Of a stretch of 20,383 bases of DNA, positions 1 to 10,043 are shown piece after piece; within the stretch, counting starts at the first letter, position 1; every line of letters begins with the position of its first letter. Below the pieces are notes generated by a model, which saw only the letters and a list, made by a program, of their open reading frames with translations, searched no databases and was not told where the DNA came from. The position numbers were made by a program, and so were the translations under genes. The DNA is from Chara braunii (lineage: Eukaryota; Streptophyta; Charophyceae; Charales; Characeae), in the NCBI GenBank assembly GCA_003427395.1, contig BFEA01000132.1, positions 569,149 through 589,531 on the forward strand, read 5' to 3'.

Positions 1-25
1 TTTTTTTTTTTTTTTTTTTTTTTTT
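1..25. repeat. poly-T tract at the window edge
   Basis: There are 25 consecutive T residues. The following bases (GC-rich, with several CCCGGG/CCGGGC runs up to about position 95) could be the reverse complement of a retroelement 3' end with its poly-A tail, so a minus-strand retroelement tail is possible. No coding sequence adjoins it, so the element type is inferred only from the tail-like tract. Confidence 0.6.
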
Positions 26-3000
26 GGCTGGAACCTTCTCTGGTCCTTGCACGGCCGGGCTGCACGAAAAAATAGGGTGACCCGGGCGGCCCGACTTGTA
101 GCCTAGCCATACACCTAATATTTAGTATTAAGATTTGACATGCGTTGGTTATTTCAATTCAAGATCTGATTAGTCTCAACCTGATCATACGAGAATCATC
201 TTTTGTTATCTTTTAAAAACAAATCGGTTGGTTGATAGCCGATTCGTCGGCTCATGGCATAACTTTACTTACACCTGTACCTCAACTTGATGCCTTAACC
301 CTGAGATTTAATATATTTTTTTGAGATTTTTAACTGAACTTTGTTTAATGATCATTATAAAGAATTGATGGGTTTCTATGGAAAGTTGGATAATGGTTGG
401 GGCTTGAGTGTGTGAGGCGTGGTGTGAGTTATAGGGAACAATAAAGTTGACCACATGGGTGTATGACAATGTGGTTGCCGTATGTGCTTGTGTTTTATGC
501 AGTTCAGTATTTGAAGCTTGGTATGCGAGCCTTGCCTTGGAGGCAATGAGAATAACAACCATGTGTCGCACGATCTACATACCTGATGGGCTTATCCTTT
601 CCCTTTTTTATTTTTATCTCGAGTTCTGATTAATACTTGGATGTTGGGATGCCTGTTTATTTTTTAATTGATCTTGCTTGTTAATTTTTATAGTTGGACG
701 TTGAAGTCCGTGGTGACCGTCAAAGTCAAACCCCTTGACCTGGTTTCGGGCTTCCAATGAAGAAACTCGTCTCCATGGCCATAGGCGTTGACCGCTACAG
801 TGGGCCGAGCCTATCTACCATCCATTCTTCGTAGGGTGCAAAAGAGGGTAGGACTCTCCACTGCCCTGACGATTATCTAACGTCGAGAGATAAATCCCTC
901 AGGGTGTGTGTTAGCCGACACTCGAGTGTCAAAAGTGACCCTCAAGACCATTGAGCGTTATGTCATTATGGGTAGTATATAGTACGTCATCACTGCGATT
1001 GCTTGCATATTCATGCATGGCTAGTCGATATGAAGAAGTCTGCGTCCGTGAAGTATTTATTCTAAGTCTACCGTGCGAGGCCTAACCGATTCTTGCATGA
1101 GAAATGTTATGGGTTGGATACAAAAGGGACTAGGAGTGTTTCGTGTGAGTAACTTGATTCTTTATTTTGGCGTGGTGTGACGTGTGGTAAGAAGGATGCG
1201 TCCTAGTCGACCGGCAACGAGTCGCACTTGAGACTTCAACCGCCCAGTGCGTCGACTCGGCTACGGGTTCGATAGAGGAGTTGAAACCGCTCATACCCCC
1301 TATGCTATAGCGTATGAGAAATGCTATCGGTTGGGCCACCGCTGCGATTGCAACTAATTAGCTTCACATGAGGTTCAGTAGCTCGGCGGGGATATGCCCA
1401 CCTAAGGGATGGTGACAACTCCCCGAGGTGGAGGTAAGTTGTACCTCGTGTGACCCTATTCTGTCGTAGGGGTTTGCAATAGGTATGGCTGGCGCACTCG
1501 GACGGAGCGGCGATGAAGCTGCACTGCACCGTGATAAGTACTGCACAAAATCCTGCGTGACGCGGCCGAGACGCTCCCGCATCGGGACCGATGCGCTCAA
1601 CGGGTGGCGCTGTTGCCCAAGATCTCGGCTGCCTACCGGGGTCCTTAGTGAACAAACCTATATTATTGGTAGACTGATGATCTTAGGCAAAACGACAATA
1701 TTTTGAGTGTCTTATTGATGATGATGATGATGATGCGTGCACAGATTGATTGGGAAAGGAAGTGTTTGGTGATGCACTTACGTACCTTAGCGCGTAGAAT
1801 AACGACTTCAACAAGTATGTTATTATCCTAAGTATTTTAAGGTGATTAGTTGATACCTTGCATGTCTGATGCGGCTTAGGTTGAGTGGACCGACATCAAC
1901 ATTGTTAGGTGTGTCCTTTACTGAAGCAAACTCTATGATAAACTGTCAAGCTACAAGGCGAGTTGACTTATTACAAAAGTGATATATTTCGTATACGTTG
2001 GAAGGTAATTGATTTAAGATGAGGCATTTTTCCCTAGTCAATAGGACCTTGCTTTAGGCAAGGCTTCTGGTACGAGAGTGACATGGATGAGGGGGTGACT
2101 AATGAGCGTGGACGAAGGGGTTTTATTGTAAACATTTTCTCTTGTTTCTAGACCGAGTTATGGTATGATATGTACTGTGATCAGTATTGTCACTATTGTG
2201 CCTAAATTCTTCGGTGGTGTGAGTTTGCGATAAGTTGAGTTACTTGTGAATTGCCTAGTATAACTACTGATAAACTTGTGAAGTAGTGGTTACTTGGCTA
2301 GAGTTTTGACTGATCCGAAGTGAAGCCTATGTTTAAGTATATGTGGTATACATATATATTGTTTTTGTGACAGTTTTTATTTTGCTTATCTTTATATGTG
2401 TGCTTTTTACTGTATTTTGTTTGGTGCGTGATTAATTGCGTATGTATTGATTGCCTTCCAAGAGGACATAGACTCTGCATGAAACCCACATATGGCATGG
2501 GACCAAAGGTAAATGGGGTGACTCATTTCTGTGGAAGATGGTTGTTCTGAAGGAAGTCAGTCAATTTGTGTAGTTGTTCTCAGTGGAAGTGCATTCTTGA
2601 ATCGTTACTCTTTCGCTAAGGCTTAAGGAAGCGGTTATCAGTATCAAGAATGATAGTGAGACCCACGCCGGAGTTATGTTCCTGGTCTACTAGTAGGGTG
2701 TTGTTATCTTCCCTTTGAATAAGAAAGTAACTACATTATCAGATGAAAGAGGAGGAAAAAAATGTGTTCCCCTACTAAAACGTTCATGGTGAAGTGGGTC
2801 AACTACTTCTTAGCCAGGGTGGGTCTAGAGTGACGACCTAGGCCAGACTCTCGTTGGGTAGGATCACCATACTTAGAAAGGTGTGGGATCGTCACATGTT
2901 ATCTTAATATGTATGAGTGGGGTTCTTCTGCTAACCTTGATAGGTTCAATAAGGTCCAAGCGCTGAAATCAGAGTATTCAATTTGAAATATGACATGTTT

Positions 3001-3816
3001 TTTTTTTTTTTTGCCTTGTTTCTTGAGTATAATTTCATTTCGATATCGAAGACCCTTCCCTTTATAAACTTCAGGAGGCTTACAACGCTTGATTCTGGCA
3101 GTAAATTGTGTGACCTTTTGTCGGTCGATTCTAGTACAACAAATTAGGGTAGGTTTTAAGCAAAACACATGCGGTGAGGCTTGATCTTTAGAGTGAGGCT
3201 CAAGAGTCAAGATGTTATCCCATGAGGATTACACCGCCCCTCTATATTAAATGCTTCGCTTAAGAGATGGAGTAACAATTGTATTATGTTATTTGCTCAT
3301 TGCTAGTCCTATTTCTGTTTTATAGAATTTGCACTATGTTTTAATAGTTATTTTATTGCATGACTGACAGTTGAGTCAATTTCATGTTGTTATTTCTAAG
3401 GAATAACGTACTCTTTAGTTACAACCCTAGCAAGCAATTTGTGTTTATAATGATGTGAACTATCATTAAGAGTATGACATTAAGAGTATGCTATCTATCG
3501 TGGGTTGTATTGCATTTCACATTCATGTTTTTAGTATCTATTTATATGACATATATGTGTCGTATCCTTCCTTGATAGTAGAAGTGATATTTGTTGGATG
3601 CCTGAATTATGTCTTTGAGTGTCTTGTTAGTGAATACTTGTAAATTCTTTTTAAAGTGGATATTTGTTTAAAAGATCTCTTCGGTATCGTTGTCCTTTTG
3701 AATAGGTTCTCATGCGGACTCACATGATGAGTGTTGGAAATAATCTTAGTGGAATATATTTTATAATATTTATTGACTTAGTTACATAACTTCCTTCGAG
3801 TCTTGTTCAACAGGTG
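26..3816. other. gene-less AT/TG-rich region, possibly retrotransposon 5' sequence
   Basis: No reading frame here is long or protein-like; all open stretches are short and interrupted. The DNA is T/G-biased on the plus strand, with a more GC-rich patch at about 1360-1640. It holds a (GAT)6 microsatellite at 1717-1735, a 22-bp direct repeat (1096-1117 and 1313-1334, 19 of 22 identical), and a short tandem duplication of CATTAAGAGTATG near 3462-3490. It lies directly upstream of the gag-like pseudogene at 3817, so part may be that element's LTR and leader. I could not find a second LTR copy or a primer-binding site to prove this. Confidence 0.4.
1717..1735. repeat. (GAT)n microsatellite
   Basis: Six tandem GAT units in non-coding DNA. 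Confidence 0.85.
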
Positions 3817-4331
3817 ATGGGATCGAGGGATCTCAAGATGGAAGACTCGCGAGATACGACCGAGGTCGAGAAACTCGCCTATCTGCTGGGTAAGTGAGAT
3901 TGGGAGTGATACAACCTACCCAAGGTTGTGATTGACTTCTTCAAGGGCTGTCATGTTTCCGACTTCCTTGATAAGTTCGGGCAGATAGCCACCAACTGCA
4001 AATGGAACGAGGAGCATATGATGAAAAATGTTATAAGTTTATCCACATAGATTGGAAGGAGGAAGTCAGTGGTTGGATTAGGTGAGTAGCGTCATCATGG
4101 AGGGAGTTTTATAGTGACGTGTGGGATAAATACTGGCTAGGTGAGGAAAAATTGACCAAAGATGATCTTGAGTAGATAGATTGGTACAATTATGTGTTAG
4201 TGGGGCAATTCTTGACAGAGTACGAACGCGCGTCCTGCAAGGTTTGAGCGTTGTTTGAATATGACAAGTGTTTCGTCTTCCTTATGAATTTTTCCGATGC
4301 AGAGCATCAAGATTTGATTTTTGAGACATAA
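3817..4331 (+). pseudogene. degenerate gag-like remnant of an LTR (Ty3/gypsy-type) retrotransposon
   Basis: Starting at ATG 3817, the first frame reads into a segment containing VIDFFKGCHVSDFLDKF and ATNCKWNEEHMMKN. A frameshift near 4030 moves the signal to another frame, which continues with FIHIDWKEEV, SSWREFYSDVWDKYWLGEEK, GQFLTEYERASCKV and YDKCFVFLMNF before TAA at 4329. The order (a helical 'phi-FLxxF..W' block, then a 'W..f...f...y' block, then 'F..eYer') is what retrotransposon Gag capsid domains of the Ty3/gypsy type look like; that assignment comes from pattern memory, not a search. In-frame stops are at 3895 and 3907 in the first frame and at 4083, 4173 and 4245 in the second. Several are TGA where CGA or GGA would fit, as expected of old, methylated, deaminated DNA. 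No zinc knuckle, protease or RT follows, so the copy is truncated as well as broken. Confidence 0.6.
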
Positions 4332-5060
4332 GGAAGAGTTGATACCCATGGACTGAATCGGACCTGACTCGGACTGCAATCGTAAACTCTCATTCATACA
4401 TCCGGGTGTGAAAGCCCTGGCCTCAGACATAGACGAAAGCCCAGGGGCTGAGATCATCCACGGACGAAGGTAGAGAGGAGAGAGACGAAAGGAGGAGGAG
4501 AGGTAAGATGACGTCAACTCAATGTTTCCAAAGATAGTATCTTGAAATGCCAGAAGTGACGAAAATCCGAAATGTTGCGAATACCAAGTCTCACAATATC
4601 TCAGATATCGATCTCACAATGTCAAGTACATCTTCAGAAGGAAGATGAAATCAGATCCCCAAGTAGTCCTCAACCTGTAGTCCCAATGTCGCTGTTCCCA
4701 ATGTTACCAAAATTCGTAACCATCCTTCTTATTCGTAGTAGTCCCGTAGGAGAGACCCAGAAGTAGACTTAGACTGAGAAGGTAGGAGGAGAGAGAGAGA
4801 GAGAGGAGAGAAGAGCGGTGGAGGAGATGAGGGAGAGAAGGCGAAGCCTTCCTCCCTGGTACGTGGCACAGTAGCTATGGTGCTGCAAGGGGGCTGGGCC
4901 GGTAACTGGCGCTGCGCCCAGTGCTGCGCTAATCCTCTCACCGCTGAACTCCTGCTCTCTCGCTACTCCTCGCTGTGCTGCAGCGCTGCGCTAATTGTGC
5001 TAACGCTGAACCGCTGTGCTAATCCGAAGACTAACCTCTAGTCCATCTAACCTCCCTACT
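4332..5060. other. non-coding stretch with GA-rich tract
   Basis: No gene is supported. A purine-rich block lies at about 4470-4510 and again at 4770-4850, including a (GA)n run near 4788-4808. From about 4935 to 5030 a short word resembling GCGCTAAT / CGCTGAAC recurs imperfectly several times. The rest shows nothing recognisable. Confidence 0.5.
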
Positions 5061-5062
5061 GA

Positions 5063-5390
5063 GGCTGGTACCCAGCCTTTTGTAGTGCTGGGCCGGCCTC
5101 CTACCTGCTGGTACCTACCGGCCTGGACCGTTGATCTGAATCAACGGTCCAGTTTTGAACTGGACTTGGCACCTAAAATTGGCAGCCTCTGGAACTGTGC
5201 CGCCGATAGGTCCTATGCTGGACCGGTACCGGCCTTGTGGCCGTTGGCCTGGGCCTCTATCCCAGGCCTGCCTGAACCGGCGTACCCCTGGCCTACCTGG
5301 GCCTTATCTGAACCGTCGTCCCCCTTAGGCTTACCCTGCCTACCTGGAACCGGGCCCTAAATGGGGCCCGTGTGGCTCAAATTGCCACAC
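5063..5390. repeat. dense cluster of short inverted repeats (hairpin island)
   Basis: This GC-rich block holds a chain of close-packed perfect inverted repeats. They are 5063-5068/5072-5077 (6 bp); 5123-5135/5140-5152 (13 bp, 4-nt loop); 5147-5154/5158-5165 (8 bp, overlapping the previous one); 5206-5210/5212-5216 (5 bp); the 10-bp palindrome CCGGTACCGG at 5223-5232; 5246-5253/5261-5268 (8 bp); 5351-5357/5364-5370 (7 bp); and 5370-5376/5384-5390 (7 bp). A 114-codon open frame crosses the block (5016-5360, plus), but it is rich in P, L, W and A and looks like a by-product of base composition. Function unknown. Confidence 0.7.
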
Positions 5391-6570
5391 CGAGCCAACA
5401 CCACCTCTTTCAGTCACGGATGCATAGGGCAGCAAGGAGCAATGCTCGCCCCACTGCCCAAGTTTAATGACAAGAGAGACGAGGGGGTGGACGCATCGTT
5501 TATCGAATTAAACTAACCTGCATGCTCCGCAGGGCCCTGTCAGAGGGCTGTGATACGTCAACTATCAGATCGATTACAACGGCTAAGCAGTGAAGGAAGG
5601 ATATGTTTGCTGATGTGCCGCTGACGGTGTGTTGACATGGCATGGTGATATGGACTACAACGCTTATGTCACATGACTGATGAGATTCCATGCATGGGCC
5701 CATGGCGAAGACCATCATGTGCTCCGATACGAGATATAAGAAATGACTTGAATCCCTCCCCTGCCGGAGGACCCCTACCCCCCTACTCTGCCCCTACATT
5801 CTCAGCCACAAGACAACTCTGACCACCTGAGGGACGACCAGCAGACTGTAATCAGAGGCAAATAGCCTGGCCAGGCAGGACCAAAGACAACACACGGTCT
5901 GGCGACAGACCAAGCTGAAGATGTAGTGACATAACCAAGAGACTAGCAATGATGTCTACAAACCTGATGATCAGGAAGAAGACCCAGAATACAGTACTCC
6001 CCACCAAGCGACACCGACGGTATCCTCTGAGCCAAGACTGCTACTTTTTCAATTGATGAAAGGAGCACTTGCAAAGTTTTGAAAACAAAAAAAAAAGGGC
6101 AGGACAGGAGAAGAGGCCTAGCGAAAAGAAGAGAGCCCAACAAAGGGAAGGTCTCCACTACGACGACAGATACAGCGGGCATGAACCAGCAGTACTCACA
6201 CACTCTAGGAGTTGGGTTTGAGTTGTTCACAGGACTGGAGATACATGCAGTTAAGGAGCTGCCAGACTGAAGTTGCATACGGGATTGTACATGCAGACTG
6301 CTCAGCCGATGCTCAGATCAACTTCTCAAGGGTGGGGGTTGGGGAACGGGAGGTTTGCCTGCCTACATGATCTGGGAGGTCAATCTTAGGGGTAGTACCA
6401 GACCACGTGTATGAAACAAAGGATAGTAAACTGAGTAAAAGGGCCCAGTGCCCAAGGCTCAAATTAGCAATGGGAATACAAGAATTAACACATGCCTCTT
6501 CCCATTAAGGCTGGAAAAGCCCCGGCCACTGCTCCCCATGAGACAGCTTCTCTAATCATTAGAAAGAGAC
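5391..6570. other. region without recognisable genes
   Basis: Only short open stretches of low-complexity or arginine/lysine-rich composition are present (for example near the A-rich run at 6085-6097). I see no domain, promoter arrangement or structured repeat that I can defend. Confidence 0.5.
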
Positions 6571-6579
6571 ACAGGCAAG

Positions 6580-6628
6580 AGGCATTGATTGCTTCCGTAA
6601 TCAGGAAGGATTAACCTCTCACCCTACA
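6580..6628. repeat. dispersed repeat copy, pair of 13150-13201
   Basis: The segment begins AGGCATTGATTGCTTCC and ends ACCCTACA. It aligns along its whole length with 13150-13201, which begins AGGCATTGATTACTTCC, and both carry a small inverted repeat around CTTCC...GGAAG. At 13150 the copy adjoins a minus-strand LINE/SINE-tail fragment, so it may be part of the body of that element. Orientation and family are unknown. Confidence 0.6.
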
Positions 6629-6721
6629 ACAAATAGACTCACTCTGGTAAGATACGAGCCAAGAACCCCAGGTCAAGTTGCTCAGGAGCAGTTTGAGAAC
6701 AGGTGGAAATCAACCAGAGCA

Positions 6722-6759
6722 GCTATAAAATGGGTGCCCCCGCGCCCCTGCCACGTGGC
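6722..6759. promoter_or_regulatory. TATA-like box followed by a palindromic G-box
   Basis: CTATAAAAT at 6722-6730 is a good TATA-like match. The 10-bp palindrome GCCACGTGGC lies at 6750-6759. The same decamer recurs at 8751-8760. In plants this is the high-affinity G-box bound by bZIP and bHLH factors. The order is odd for a promoter, with the G-box downstream of TATA, and no gene starts nearby, so function is unproven. Confidence 0.3.
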
Positions 6760-6819
6760 GGACACCCCACCACCAGCACATCCTGCGCCTTGGCTGTACC
6801 AAGTTGATAAGATCGTGAT

Positions 6820-7330
6820 GACAAACACCCCCTCATCTGATAACACCGGAGAGAATGAGATGTTTGAAAAGGGGGAAGGTGTTGGACCACCACTTCATTC
6901 AACACACAGGCACTTCCGCCGTCAATGTTGGAAGATGAAGAAGATGGCGAAACCACCCCCACCCCCACACCCACCCCCACCCCCACCCCACACTGTGATG
7001 GAAATTATGCACTTGCTAAGAACGGTGTAACACAGACAGTTCCTCTGCATATAACAAGGGAGAGGAAGAGATGTTTGGAGCTAGGGAAACAGAACATCTT
7101 CAAACCCCAATGGGAGATAAGCATTATTAAGCAGTTAATAAGATTGATGCGTGGCAGACAATCCCTCATCAGATGACGAGGGAGCAAGAGAGATGTTCGA
7201 AGTGGGGTAGACAGAGCATCTTCAAACCCTTACTTACCTCCACCCTCAAGTTCAATCGCAAACAGGGGAACAGCCCCTCATCCCCTGTCACAAGAAAGAG
7301 TGAGATGTTTGGATAACAGGGGAGGAGATT
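6820..7330. repeat. degenerate tandem repeat, period about 112-122 bp
   Basis: A unit recognisable by CCCTCATC, then about 15 bases, then an A/G-rich GAGAATGAGATGTTTG-like motif recurs. The GATGTT cores sit near 6860, 7071, 7193 and 7305, giving spacings of about 211, 122 and 112. The longer first spacing contains the C-rich tract, which may have expanded inside a unit. Two units also share a following CAGARCATCTTCAAACCC motif (7090s and 7210s). Copies are strongly diverged. Confidence 0.55.
6952..6992. repeat. (CCCACC)n C-rich tract
   Basis: An imperfect repeat of CCCACC / CCCCCA. On the minus strand it reads as G-runs separated by TG and could form a G-quadruplex. Open frames through it encode only Pro/Thr or Gly/Val low-complexity peptides. 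Confidence 0.85.
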
Positions 7331-7504
7331 CTGCAATGCCAGTCTCACGAGATACGCAGAGCACCTGGGGATAAAGGAGAGAAGCAGGATCAGAATACCA
7401 TCCAGACACACCGAAGGGGGTGGGAATCATCATACCGTCGAACCCACCAACCCGTCTGCATTCCACTCGTCGGCCAAAAAGAAACAGGGCAGTCTGGCGC
7501 AGAG

Positions 7505-8019
7505 CTAGCAAATTGTCGAAGAAGGGCTGTTAGCCAATCCCCCCACCCCCTCTGCACCATTTGAATTTGTTGAGAAGAGCACAGGGGCAGCGGTCATCCT
7601 TACCAGTGGTCTTACCTCCATACTTACTGTTATCACGATGACTTGCCGATGTTCTCTCTTGTCAGGGAATAGCTCCTCATGTGGTACAAAAGCAGCTGTC
7701 TCCACTGCCAGTGGTGTTGGTGTTGTTGTCGAAGCGATCGTCGGTGGTCTTGGTATTAGCGAATTTGAGATTTGATCATCCGGTTCCTCTTTGTCGAATG
7801 ATGTCACCGTGACTTGCGCCTGAGCAACCTCCGTTGTTTTTGCTGTTGTCATTTGTCGTTTTCGTCGTTGGTGTTGTTCTTGTTTTCAGACCTGGAATTC
7901 AGGTTCACCCTTATCGAATGATGTCGCCATGATACACGCAGGAGCAACCTCCATCTTTTTTGCTGCCGTGACAGTTGTCATTTCCGTGTTTAGCTCCTCT
8001 GTGCCATGTGCAGTAAACC
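7505..8019 (-). pseudogene. minus-strand protein-like remnant with an internal 40-codon duplication, family unknown
   Basis: On the minus strand one frame stays open from about 8019 down to a stop at 7505, apart from a single TGA at 7886-7888. The DNA contains a direct duplication (7781-7854 and 7901-7983, offset 120 bp). Both copies lie in the same minus-strand frame, and their peptides share MTT...EVA...TSFDK, with the repeat of 40 residues. The C-terminal part is Thr/Pro-rich, then has a mixed charged segment (HEELFPDKREHRQVIVITV). I recognise no domain. It could be a decayed retroelement or host exon, or chance open sequence, since the GTT/GTC trinucleotide bias in this area lowers stop frequency. 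Confidence 0.3.
7781..7983. repeat. tandem direct duplication, period 120 bp
   Basis: Copy 1 (7781-7854) and copy 2 (7901-7983) share TCGAATGATGTC, then GAGCAACCTCC, TTTTTGCTG and GTTGTCATTT in the same order, with small indels. The 46 bases between them are GTT/GTC-rich. Confidence 0.7.
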
Positions 8020-8029
8020 GCGTTCAGCA

Positions 8030-8130
8030 GCGGCCTGGGCGCTGTAACCCAAGCCCAGACCCAGCGAGCAGTGCGACCACGCGCTGCTCGGCCTCAGGCC
8101 GCTGCGGGTGCTGTGTGACCACGCACAGCA
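8030..8130. repeat. paired hairpins with related loops
   Basis: Two adjacent inverted repeats, GAGCAG...CTGCTC (near 8078-8100) and GCTGTG...CACAGC (near 8110-8130), both enclose a GACCACGC-containing loop. A similar TGTGCGACCAGC occurs near 8503. This looks like a local duplication of a small palindromic unit. Confidence 0.45.
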
Positions 8131-8554
8131 AGAAATTCAAAGGTCGAAGTCAACTGTAGGTCCAGGTACCTCGCCCAGGCCCTTGGTCGTGTGCATTGAC
8201 TTGTATGAGTGCAGGTACCCAGTCAGAACGGTGGACCAAGGAGGATACAGTTTCAACTCCATCCAGGCCGTCGACGACAATCGATCTCGGCCGTGTCTGA
8301 CTTGAGGACTGGCGTCCAGACCCCGCCTTCAACACTACATATTGAGCTGACTTCCTGGCTTTGACATCTAGACTCTCGTCTGGAATCTATGGGGACTCGA
8401 CGCTCTCGGGTCAACGCCGGCTCTATGCTGTCTTGCTGGCGAGACGCTGCGGGGAGAACTTGACGACCGGCGCTCGTCGCTGGTTCGTGGCTTGAGTGTG
8501 CTGTGCGACCAGCATGCTGGCTGGCGCACTACTGTCTGAGGGGTTGTCGACGTG

Positions 8555-8762
8555 GCAGATGCCACGTGTCATCTTCGTGGCTGCTGCCACGTAGTATTGC
8601 TGCTGAGGTGGAAGGCGCTGGGCGCCTGTATTGCTGTTCTGCTTGACAAGTACTCGGAAGGAGGATGCAGGACTGTGGTTGGGGTCGTGATACGTACCTG
8701 GTGTCTTCAACTTCGTCGTCATGCTGCTGATTGACGATTGGTCTGCAGGTGCCACGTGGCAC
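8555..8762. promoter_or_regulatory. cluster of ACGT-core (G-box/ABRE-like) motifs
   Basis: GCCACGTGTC lies near 8560 and GCCACGTA near 8588. The 14-bp perfect palindrome GTGCCACGTGGCAC is at 8749-8762, and contains the same decamer as 6750-6759. A small hairpin, CGTGGCA...TGCCACG, overlaps the first site. In plants these would be bZIP or bHLH sites. No transcript start can be seen, so a regulatory role is only a possibility. Confidence 0.3.
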
Positions 8763-9004
8763 TGTTGGTCTACATTGTCTTGGACGTCTGGATCTCTGAT
8801 TGAGGCACGATCACGCTACTAGGAGGAGGAAGTGCCCGAAGAAGAAGTGGGCTGTAGGGAGGAGACTCTTCCACCCTCTCAAAGTCTATTCTCCCTCCTC
8901 CCTCTCTCGTTTGTGTATATATTCTCTCTCATTTTGGGGATCATTATTATCACGATTTATTAGCAGCATTCGTCTACTTTGTCTTTGTGATTGACGACGG
9001 ATTA

Positions 9005-9691
9005 TCACGACTGGGCACATTGCACATGCGAAATCCCCACAATAAGCGCCTGAGCATCCGCCGTTATTATAGTCGAAGATGTTGTCGTCGGTGTTGTTAT
9101 CATTGTTGATGATGCACCCTCTCCTGAATAGATGAACGATGTTGTTATCATTATTGATGACACAACCTCCCCTGAGTACATGGTGACGAGATTGGAGACC
9201 TCAGCCTCCCGCCAGGCTTCAGTCTCCAACCTCTCCTTGAGCTCAGCGCAAAAGTCTGCGCCCCGATCAAAGATTAAGTTGCAGCTCATTGTCAGTGCTT
9301 CAGCCCGCTGCCAATCAACAAATGGCTCTAGTGCTGGATCCTCCTCAATCTGCTAGACGAGGGTTTCCAATTGTTGACACTTATTTTCTAGCCATGCGGT
9401 CGGGGCAGCCCCCCCCCAATCTGCCACCGGCCAGGCCCGAACAACGGAGGATAAGACTCCGACAATCTGCTGGATGCGCCGTTGTATATCTTCTATTTCA
9501 GACAGCCACACGTCTGCCTGGTGTCGGAGATCATCTGGTGAAGCTGGCGCCTCCTGGCCAGTCACTTGTGTTAATCCTTGCGCAAGGATGCCTTCTCCAC
9601 GTTGACACCGAGATGTCATCATCTCACCCACTCCTTCATCTCGCACGTCAGTCAAGCCCCGTTGACCCATCACTGGCTGACCTCCTTGCAA
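9005..9691 (-). pseudogene. minus-strand gag-like or structural protein remnant, one in-frame stop
   Basis: Reading the minus strand from about 9691 to a TGA at 9005, a single frame of about 229 codons is open except for one TAG at 9353-9355. The stop follows KCQQLETLV and precedes QIEEDPALEPF, so a CAG-to-TAG change is a simple explanation. The centre is helical and charged (ADVWLSEIEDIQRRIQQI; later FCAELKERLETEAWREAEV), consistent with a coiled-coil or Gag-type matrix region. The last 60 codons are Thr/Ile/Ser low complexity from a trinucleotide-rich tract that is itself tandemly duplicated (about 9089-9180). No ATG is evident at the 5' end, and the frame is closed upstream by a TGA near 9708. 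I do not recognise the family; a retrotransposon N-terminal protein is a guess. Confidence 0.4.
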
Positions 9692-10043
9692 ACTCTGGTG
9701 ATGACGTCAACACCTTCCATCTTCCTCGGTAACTCCGAGGCGTTGGGCGTCGAGACTGCCGGGCGCCGGCCGGTTCGTTCCCCTTGTGCTCGCGCCATTC
9801 AACCGAGCTCGCGCCGAAACCTCCAGGCGTGTATAAGTCCTGAGAGAAGTCCTGAGAGAAACAGAATTCTACTTCGAACCTGATTTTAGCTCGCTCTGAA
9901 GTAGCCATGGGGCCTGTGCATACTACCACCAACCCCAAGCTGCCATGAAGGCAATCATCTCAGGCTACTGTGTAGGTCCTACCAGCCAGAGTCCAGTCGC
10001 TAAAGGTTGATCCTGCAAGTTGTTGTCATTACAATCAATTCAA

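Noticed and set aside
5016-5360. 114-codon plus-strand frame rich in Pro, Leu and Trp
   Set aside because: It coincides with the palindrome-dense GC block and has no recognisable domain or flanking signals.
6079-6270. Basic 63-codon frame beginning in an A-run
   Set aside because: Short, composition-driven, no conserved pattern or context.
6952-6992. Possible CRISPR-like or regulatory array in the C-rich tract
   Set aside because: It is a simple hexanucleotide repeat without spacers; no CRISPR array exists in the window.
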